Of a stretch of 9,167 bases of DNA, positions 5,499-9,167 are shown piece by piece; position 1 is the first letter of the stretch; each line of letters starts with the position of its first letter. Origin of the DNA: Candidatus Aenigmatarchaeota archaeon (GTDB taxonomy: Archaea > Aenigmatarchaeota > Aenigmatarchaeia > Aenigmatarchaeales > DAIDAN01); contig DAIDAN010000022.1 in the NCBI GenBank assembly GCA_027310605.1, forward strand, positions 1-9,167, written 5' to 3'. A program made the translations under genes and the position numbers. The notes under the pieces were generated by a model, which saw only the letters and a list, made by a program, of their open reading frames with translations, was not told where the DNA came from and did no database searches.

Positions 5499-6329
5499 AT
5501 GATTTCCGAGGTCTTGTCCAAGAGCTGGGACGCGTACAAGAGGAACTTCTGGGGGTTCGTAGGCGCAATCCTGCTTGTCGGGATAATCGTGGGGGTTCTT
5601 GCGGTGCTGAGCTTCATCCCGCTTTTTATGGGTCTGGTTAAATATGCAGATGCATTCGGGTCAAGTTCGCCGAGTTTCTCCGGGTTCATGTCTGCGGTGC
5701 CTTTGTCATGGTTGGTAATCTCCGCTGCAGGTTTTGTCTTAACGATAATACTTTCAATCGCGCTCGGCGCAGGACTTGTGAAGTTCTCGGCTGACGCGCT
5801 GAAAGGCAGGGCGGAGATAGGGAAAATATTCTCGACCGCGAGGGAGAAGCTCTGGACTGTTCTCGGCGCGCACCTGCTTTCCTGGGTCGTTCTCATTCCT
5901 CTTTTTCTTTTACTGATTGCCCCGCCGATTCTGCTGCTGGCATCGGAACTGCCCTCAATGGTTGTTGCATCATCGGCGCAGGCGGCTGCAGCGTTGTTCC
6001 CGGCCTTGGCTTGGCTTCTCGCAGGCAGTTTCGTTTACCTCCTTGCAACGCTGTTTTTCCAGCTCATAAACCAGTCGGTCGTTGTCGGGAATATGAAAGC
6101 CGTCGACTCGGTAAGGAACAGCATCTCTGTTGTGAGTCAGAATTATCTTGAGTTCCTCGGACTGGTTCTCATACTGCTGCTGATAAGCTTCGCGCTCGGT
6201 TTTGTTCCTTACATAGGCGGGCTGATAAGGATATTCGCAATCCTGCCCCTCACATTAATCGCTTACACGGCGTTCTATATCGAGAAGGCGGGGGCTGGCA
6301 GGAGAGGAAGGAGAAAATCAAGAAAATAG
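5499..6329 (+). CDS. Multi-pass membrane protein, function unknown
   Basis: 276 residues with about six hydrophobic segments: near 18-45 (FWGFVGAILLVGIIVGVLAV), 70-93 (LSWLVISAAGFVLTIILSIA), 120-148 (LLSWVVLIPLFLLLIAPPILL), 165-192 (FPALAWLLAGSFVYLLATLFF), 217-236 (FLGLVLILLLISFALGF) and 238-260. A conserved-looking amphipathic start, SEVLSKSWDAYKRNF, and a second SVRNSISVVSQNYLEF suggest two related three-helix halves, as in archaeal families annotated only as domains of unknown function. The C-terminus is strongly basic (RRGRRKSRK), likely cytosolic. No enzymatic motif is seen. It is read from its own promoter, and downstream lies a hairpin-rich intergenic region before another membrane protein. 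Confidence 0.75.
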   Translation: MISEVLSKSWDAYKRNFWGFVGAILLVGIIVGVLAVLSFIPLFMGLVKYADAFGSSSPSFSGFMSAVPLSWLVISAAGFVLTIILSIALGAGLVKFSADALKGRAEIGKIFSTAREKLWTVLGAHLLSWVVLIPLFLLLIAPPILLLASELPSMVVASSAQAAAALFPALAWLLAGSFVYLLATLFFQLINQSVVVGNMKAVDSVRNSISVVSQNYLEFLGLVLILLLISFALGFVPYIGGLIRIFAILPLTLIAYTAFYIEKAGAGRRGRRKSRK

Positions 6330-6478
6330 TTCAGGAATAAGGATACTGCATAATCATTATGGATTGATTTCAGGAGCGCAGACATTACGAATCAACAACA
6401 GATGCGCAATCGATATGGCTTGTTTTCAATTCGAGTCGTAATTCGGTTCAATCCGTAAAACGCATTAAGGAATGTGCA

Positions 6479-6573
6479 CGCAAACGGAGTTTGCGGCACG
6501 CACGAAAAATAAGATTTTTCGGCGGCGCCGGAACTGAAAGTTCCGTGCATGCCGAAAAGCTTTCAGCTTTTCG
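6479..6573. repeat. Array of four perfect triloop hairpins with 7-nt linkers
   Basis: Four consecutive perfect inverted repeats. HP1: CGCAAAC-GGA-GTTTGCG (6479-6495). HP2: CGAAAAAT-AAG-ATTTTTCG (6503-6521). HP3: CGGAACT-GAA-AGTTCCG (6529-6545). HP4: CGAAAAGCT-TTC-AGCTTTTCG (6553-6573). Every stem opens and closes with CG, every loop is 3 nt, and the linkers are all 7 nt: GCACGCA, GCGGCGC, TGCATGC. After HP4 another 7 nt (TGCAAAT) and CG follow without a hairpin. Stem sequences differ, so what is shared is shape and spacing, not sequence. Strand is undetermined because perfect hairpins read the same both ways. It could be an ncRNA, a 3' UTR structure or a DNA-level element. Confidence 0.8.
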
Positions 6574-6663
6574 TGCAAATCGCAACAAACAAAACAGCCG
6601 TTAAGGCTGATTAGATGATGCGCCAAAAAAGCGTTAAGTCAGTTCAATTCGTATTGTAAAAAA

Positions 6664-6670
6664 GAGGTGA
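6664..6670 (+). promoter_or_regulatory. Shine-Dalgarno sequence selecting a TTG start
   Basis: GAGGTGA, a strong match to the 16S 3' end, 4 bases before TTG at 6675. It favours TTG over the downstream ATG at 6708, which has no comparable site. Confidence 0.6.
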
Positions 6671-6674
6671 TTTA

Positions 6675-7043
6675 TTGCCAAGGGGAAGGGTTGCTGAAAA
6701 GAAAAGAATGGAATTCAAAAAGATAGATCTCATGTCCGCGGGGAAGGTTTCCGCGGGGATACACGCGATACTCGGCTTCATTGCCGGGCTTGTGGTGGCT
6801 TCGCTCATTGGCGGCTTGCTTGTCTGGCTGCCTGTTGTGGTTCCCTCGAGTTTGCAGACAGCGGGCGCCTCGCAGCAACTGATAGCGAATGTCGGTTTCA
6901 TAAGCGGCGCCGCAGGCTTGTCCGCGATTGTGATATTCCCGATTGCCGGAGCTATACTCGGATTCCTGTGGGGGGTGATTCTCGCATTCCTCTACAACAT
7001 CGTTGCCGAGAGGATAGGCGGCATAGAAGTCGAGGTAAAATAG
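6675..7043 (+). CDS. Small membrane protein, function unknown
   Basis: 122 residues from TTG 6675, or 111 from ATG 6708. Residues about 1-25 are basic (PRGRVAEKKRMEFKKIDLMS), followed by hydrophobic segments near 28-57 (IHAILGFIAGLVVASLIGGL), 71-96 (IANVGFISGAAGLSAIVIF) and 97-114 (IAGAILGFLWGVILAFLYN). It ends in an acidic IGGIEVEVK. The core MEFKKIDLMSAGKVSAGIHAILGF is a pattern common in small archaeal membrane proteins of unknown role. TTG is preferred because of the GAGGTGA site 4 bases before it. A very long T-tract follows the stop, so the transcript probably ends there. It converges with the ScpA gene. Confidence 0.75.
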   Translation: MPRGRVAEKKRMEFKKIDLMSAGKVSAGIHAILGFIAGLVVASLIGGLLVWLPVVVPSSLQTAGASQQLIANVGFISGAAGLSAIVIFPIAGAILGFLWGVILAFLYNIVAERIGGIEVEVK

Positions 7044-7050
7044 TTTGAGA

Positions 7051-7082
7051 TTTTTTTTATTTTCTTTTTTATTTTTTTTTTT
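7051..7082 (+). terminator. T-tract terminator
   Basis: Nearly unbroken run of T with runs of 6-11 residues immediately after the stop of the small membrane protein gene, typical of archaeal intrinsic termination on the plus strand. Confidence 0.6.
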
Positions 7083-7195
7083 CATAAATTTCTTGCGATA
7101 AATCTTTTTACAACATCTGCCACAGTTTCTTTATTGATATTCTTTTTCTTGCAATAATCCGATTCAAGCCAAGCAGGAATGTTCCAATTATTCAA
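7082..7195 (-). CDS. Small ORF overlapping the ScpA stop, unknown
   Basis: Too short for a usual ORF list. From TTG at 7195 the frame gives 37 residues, MNNWNIPAWLESDYCKKKN then NKETVADVVKRFIARNL, ending TGA 7082-7084. The composition is protein-like, in contrast to chance frames in T-rich DNA. AAGGTGA (complement of 7201-7207) lies 5 bases before the TTG, the same arrangement as at 6675. GTG 7204 or ATG 7219 would give 40 or 45 residues. It overlaps the ScpA stop in a different frame. Two readings are possible: a separate, translationally coupled peptide, or the true C-terminus of ScpA displaced by a frameshift in its repetitive Lys/Glu tail. No function is recognised. Confidence 0.5.
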   Translation of the reverse strand: MNNWNIPAWLESDYCKKKNINKETVADVVKRFIARNL

Positions 7196-7976
7196 CCTCT
7201 TCACCTTCTTTATTTTCATCTTTGTTTTCTTTATTCTCTTTTTCTTTTTCAACTTCTTTATTCTCTTTCGTATCCTTTTCCTTCTTCAACTCCACCATTA
7301 TCTCCTGGAACAGCTCGCCCTGCTCATAGCCGACCTTGCCTTCCTGCGCGAGGTGCAGCATCGGAACGAGCGTCTTGACTATTTTTTCCCTCTTCCACTC
7401 GGAAACGAGTTTTGAGAACTCCACCTTCCCGTTTTCAATCTCCGCGAGGATTCCCTTTATCTGTTCTAACAGCTTATCAATCCTCTCGTTGATGTCGTCC
7501 GGCTCCGCCAGCACCTGCCCCAGCTGCGCGCGCTGCCTTTCCTTTCTCGCCGTCCGCCTCTCCTGCACATCAAAGGCTTTTCTCAGCGCGGTTATCAGCT
7601 CCGTTAGCGAGACATTCTTCAGCGGCATCCTCTTTATCGGCGGGTCCAGCGGCGGCACCCCCGCGAGCTGTCTTAACAGCTCGGCCTCCTTCTGGTTCTG
7701 GCCGGGCGATTCGGGTATCAGGATTTTCCGCTCCTTCTCCGCGAGAACATCGGACTTCATTCGCAGAAGTATTGCTGATATCAGGATGAAGCGAGCGGGA
7801 ACGCGCAGGTCGTTTTCCTTCTGGAAGCTCTGCAGGCGCGAGGAGAAAGCGTCGGCGAGCTTGGAAATGTCGATAGACCAAGGGTCCATCCCCTCCTCCG
7901 CCACAATCTTGACAATCACATCCTCCCAGCTCGGCTCCACAACCATCAGGTTTATCATCTGCTCGTTGGACAGCAT
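7188..7976 (-). CDS. scpA: Segregation and condensation protein A (kleisin)
   Basis: 262 residues. ScpA is the kleisin that bridges the heads of the SMC dimer and organises chromosomes. The N-terminal SMC-binding part shows the family pattern SWEDVIVKIVAEEGMDPWSI and DISKLADAF (16-44), then ARFILISAILLRMKSDVL (61-78). The middle is a charged linker with KNVSLTELITALRKAF (120-135). The C-terminal winged helix is near 183-230: VEFSKLVSEW, IVKTLVPMLHLAQEGKVGYE and LFQEIMVEL. After it comes a low-complexity tail of about 30 residues, nearly all Lys, Glu and Asn, which is unusual. No scpB or smc gene is in this window. A TATA-like CTTTTTATC (7999-8007) sits about 27 bases before the ATG, suggesting leaderless transcription, divergent from the 47-aa gene. 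Confidence 0.92.
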   Translation of the reverse strand: MLSNEQMINLMVVEPSWEDVIVKIVAEEGMDPWSIDISKLADAFSSRLQSFQKENDLRVPARFILISAILLRMKSDVLAEKERKILIPESPGQNQKEAELLRQLAGVPPLDPPIKRMPLKNVSLTELITALRKAFDVQERRTARKERQRAQLGQVLAEPDDINERIDKLLEQIKGILAEIENGKVEFSKLVSEWKREKIVKTLVPMLHLAQEGKVGYEQGELFQEIMVELKKEKDTKENKEVEKEKENKENKDENKEGEEVE

Positions 7977-7998
7977 GACAATTCTTTCCGTCCTGAAG

Positions 7999-8007
7999 AT
8001 AAAAAGG
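7999..8007 (-). promoter_or_regulatory. TATA box of scpA
   Basis: CCTTTTTAT on the minus strand (complement of ATAAAAAGG), about 27 bases before the scpA ATG. It lies in a 77-base AT-rich gap shared with the divergent small gene at 8054. Confidence 0.5.
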
Positions 8008-8053
8008 TTTAATAAAGAACAAAATAAATATTAAAAATAACGAAGGTGGAAAA

Positions 8054-8197
8054 ATGAAACATAAGATTACGGATGAAGAATGGGAAAGCATTATGGAATT
8101 TTTCGCAATAATATTCAGGGAGCCGTCAAGGCTGGATGTCTTTCCGGATAAAGTCTTATTAAACCCAGAATGCGCGAAAGAACTTTTAAATACTTAA
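8054..8197 (+). CDS. Small protein of 47 residues, unknown
   Basis: Reads MKHKITDEEWESIMEFFAI then IFREPSRLDVFPDKVL and LNPECAKELLNT, ending TAA. It is supported by a good ribosome-binding site, AAGGTGG (8043-8049), 4 bases before the ATG, and by a start-to-stop frame with codon use like its neighbours. The composition is acidic and helical, with one Cys. No family recognised. It stands 11 bases before the antitoxin-like gene in the same direction, so it may be part of that operon, although the antitoxin-like gene appears to have its own TATA box inside the 3' end of this one. A third component of the toxin-antitoxin locus is conceivable but only from position. Confidence 0.65.
   Translation: MKHKITDEEWESIMEFFAIIFREPSRLDVFPDKVLLNPECAKELLNT
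8185..8192 (+). promoter_or_regulatory. TATA box for the antitoxin-like gene, inside the 47-aa gene
   Basis: TTTAAATA overlapping the last codons of the upstream gene. A start site about 25 bases downstream (near 8214) would lie after the ATG at 8209 and before the ATGs at 8224 and 8227, so it favours one of the later starts if used. Confidence 0.45.
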
Positions 8198-8208
8198 AAA
8201 GGTAAATA

Positions 8209-8484
8209 ATGATTGTGAGAATTATGATGATAAGTAAACAAGAGATTGAGAGCAAGGTGTCCAGCCGCCAGATTATCTGCAAGCTTCAAAAAGATTTTAA
8301 GACTTTCAACAATTTAATGGATGAGCGCATGCAAACAATGAAAGACGAACTGGAAGAGCTTTCGCTTTTGAACAACAGGGAGTTGATGGAAGGAATCAAA
8401 AAATCCGAGGAGGATTTCAAAGCCGGGAGATTTGTACGTTGCAGCAGCGAAGAAGAGATAAAGAAGCATTTTGATTCTTTATGA
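8209..8484 (+). CDS. Probable antitoxin, RelB-like
   Basis: 91 residues from ATG 8209, or 86 and 85 from ATG 8224 or 8227. The main body is helical and highly charged (KLQKDFKTFNNLMDERMQTM, KDELEELSLL). It is followed by a C-terminal segment, MEGIKKSEEDFKAGRFVRCS then SEEEIKKHF, whose S.EDxxAGR pattern recalls the toxin-wrapping tail of archaeal RelB-type antitoxins. The assignment rests on this and on the adjacent RelE-like gene. By analogy it would bind and inactivate that toxin and may repress its own promoter, but no clear DNA-binding domain is seen. Unlike normal toxin-antitoxin operons, the partner is on the opposite strand, tail to tail, 3 bases away. A later ATG start fits the TATA box position better. 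Confidence 0.6.
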   Translation: MIVRIMMISKQEIESKVSSRQIICKLQKDFKTFNNLMDERMQTMKDELEELSLLNNRELMEGIKKSEEDFKAGRFVRCSSEEEIKKHFDSL

Positions 8485-8487
8485 TTT

Positions 8488-8772
8488 CTAATAGGCGTCG
8501 TCGTGATGCGCAAAGTTCTCCATTCTGACAACTCCGTTCTCAAAAGAGAAAACAAGGACAAAATGCCCGATATGCTTCCTCCTTTTGTTTTTCATTACGT
8601 TTCTTAATGGTTTGTAATGCTCCGGATTTTTGCAGACTTCTTTTATCGCCTCCAGAACGCGCAGGGCAAGCGAAGCGTCTTTCTTTTTCAGCTTTCTGAT
8701 AATACTGTCGAAATATTCTGAAAATTCCACAGGATAAGATTTGTGCTCTTCATTTTGTTCGGCTTCTGGCAT
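8488..8772 (-). CDS. RelE-family toxin
   Basis: 94 residues, usual for the family. The fold signature is present: PVEFSEYFDSIIRKLKKKD (14-32), then a helix ALRVLEAIKEVCKNPEHYKPL (36-56), then the beta-sheet part NVMKNKRRKHIGHFVLVFSF with Arg and Lys residues at 62-67, and a C-terminal FAHHDDAY in the usual HRxxxY position. RelE toxins cut mRNA in the ribosomal A site or act as related RNases; this activity is inferred. The first 12 residues (MPEAEQNEEHKS) look like an acidic extension. A TATA box at 8802-8810 on the minus strand leaves a short leader. A CTTCTG/CAGAAG inverted repeat spans the start codon. It converges with the antitoxin-like gene. Confidence 0.8.
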   Translation of the reverse strand: MPEAEQNEEHKSYPVEFSEYFDSIIRKLKKKDASLALRVLEAIKEVCKNPEHYKPLRNVMKNKRRKHIGHFVLVFSFENGVVRMENFAHHDDAY

Positions 8773-8784
8773 AACTATCAGAAG
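8763..8784. repeat. Inverted repeat at the toxin start codon
   Basis: CTTCTG (8763-8768) and CAGAAG (8779-8784), 6-nt arms with a 10-nt spacer spanning the toxin ATG. It could be an operator, since toxin-antitoxin loci are commonly autoregulated, but arms this short can be chance. Confidence 0.3.
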
Positions 8785-8801
8785 TATCTTATTTGAGCTT
8801 C

Positions 8802-8810
8802 ATATTTAAA
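8802..8810 (-). promoter_or_regulatory. TATA box of the toxin gene
   Basis: TTTAAATAT on the minus strand, about 34 bases before the toxin ATG, which gives a leader of roughly 8-10 nt. Confidence 0.5.
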
Positions 8811-8820
8811 CAAAATATTT

Positions 8821-9167
8821 TCATATTCTTTCCGCCGCCTTCCAGAGCAGCCCGAAATATTTTTTGTAGCCGCCCGCGATTTTCGCGCTTTCTATCTGGA
8901 GGATAAGCAGGGGCTCTTCCTCCAGAATGATGGCGATTTTGTTTCCGTAAATGAGGGTGCTCGCGGGCGAGAAATAAGTTTCGGGAACGGCTCTGTTTTC
9001 GTTCAATCTCCAGACGGGGGCTTTCGTTCCCTTGCTACCAATGAGCCTTGCACGGATATTTTTCTTTACACGCTTTTCAGACCACAAGCGCGTGTAAACA
9101 GGCAGCATGTCCACGAATCGCAAGCTTCCCCCGAATCCAGCAAAATCTTTTCCTTCCAGAATTATGT
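8821..9167 (-). CDS. TrmB-like regulator, C-terminal part (partial)
   Basis: The frame is open to the window end, so the gene starts beyond it; the TTG at 9123 is internal. Visible sequence: ILEGKDFAGFGGSLRFVDML, then LWSEKRVKKNIRARLIG, then ETYFSPASTLIYGNKIAIIL, EEEPLLILQIESAKIAGGYK and KYFGLLWKAAERI. The ending, with a YGxKxAIIxxEEEP strand followed by IESxxIAxxYxxYFxLLW, is characteristic of the C-terminal domain of archaeal TrmB-type winged-helix regulators. The N-terminal helix-turn-helix, which would prove DNA binding, lies outside the window. Many archaeal relatives sense sugars, but this short form without the sugar-binding fold may not. Its stop is 48 bases from the toxin gene on the same strand, and the toxin has its own TATA box in that gap. 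Confidence 0.75.
   Translation of the reverse strand, partial: IILEGKDFAGFGGSLRFVDMLPVYTRLWSEKRVKKNIRARLIGSKGTKAPVWRLNENRAVPETYFSPASTLIYGNKIAIILEEEPLLILQIESAKIAGGYKKYFGLLWKAAERI

Larger units (their letters stand above)
6330..6674. other. Gene-free, hairpin-rich intergenic region
   Basis: 345 bases with no convincing ORF. The centre holds the regular hairpin array described separately. A fifth hairpin, CAGCC-GTTAA-GGCTG, lies at 6595-6609. TTCAATTCG occurs directly repeated near 6426 and 6642. The right end carries the ribosome-binding site of the next gene. Confidence 0.7.

Noticed and set aside
6448..6459. CGGTTCAATCCG, a T-arm-like tRNA fragment
   Set aside because: Loop is one base short and no matching acceptor, D or anticodon arms are found upstream.
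6605..6622. CTGA and GATGATG, resembling C/D box motifs
   Set aside because: Order is wrong for a C/D RNA (no D box after the C-like box) and there is no closing stem.
7336..8091. Frames of 232 codons (plus) and 173 codons (minus) over scpA
   Set aside because: Ser/Phe-rich and Arg/Gly-rich shadow translations of the ScpA gene without motifs or promoters.

Overview
The window reads as a piece of an archaeal genome, probably a small-genome, DPANN-type lineage (the exact group is inference). Evidence: a diverged 23S rRNA 3' end with archaeal wording, a bulge-helix-bulge (BHB) intron whose splice sites can be placed to the base, TATA boxes about 25 bases before starts or RNA ends, a probable Sec61-beta, an archaeal-style RNase P RNA, a TrmB-type regulator and a RelE-type toxin with an antitoxin-like partner.

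Layout. 1-218: truncated IS3-family transposase fragment. 191-805: two-motif LAGLIDADG homing endonuclease that appears to sit in a BHB intron of 23S rRNA; its upstream exon is missing. 791-804: a 14-nt rRNA mini-exon. 805-1044: a second, ORF-less BHB intron of 240 nt. 1045 to about 1318: the 23S 3' end, including the sarcin-ricin loop. 1319-1735: AT-rich, no gene recognised. About 1736-1955: GC-rich, hairpin-rich stretch, possibly a plus-strand ncRNA. 1957-3075 (minus): EgtD-like SAM methyltransferase with an extra N-terminal domain. 3221-3501 (minus): RNase P RNA, supported by an 11-bp P1, P4 with its bulged U, and a TATA box. 3708-4055: Sec61-beta-like membrane protein. 4149-4496: unknown gene with one in-frame TAA. 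4602-5429: endonuclease IV. 5499-6329 and 6675-7043: two membrane proteins of unknown function. Between them, at 6479-6573, lie four perfect hairpins with 3-nt loops separated by exactly 7 nt each. 7188-7976 (minus): the kleisin ScpA, with a small ORF overlapping its 3' end. 8054-8197: 47-aa protein. 8209-8484 (plus) and 8488-8772 (minus): antitoxin-like and RelE-like toxin genes in convergent orientation. 8821-9167 (minus): partial TrmB-like regulator.

The genes do not form one pathway. Housekeeping functions (rRNA, RNase P, protein export, base-excision repair, chromosome organisation) are mixed with selfish or accessory parts (IS fragment, homing endonuclease intron, toxin-antitoxin pair). 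The least explained parts are the fixed-spacing hairpin array, the 14-nt rRNA exon between two introns, and the candidate ncRNA near 1750-1955. No database search was possible, so family assignments rest on motif recognition.
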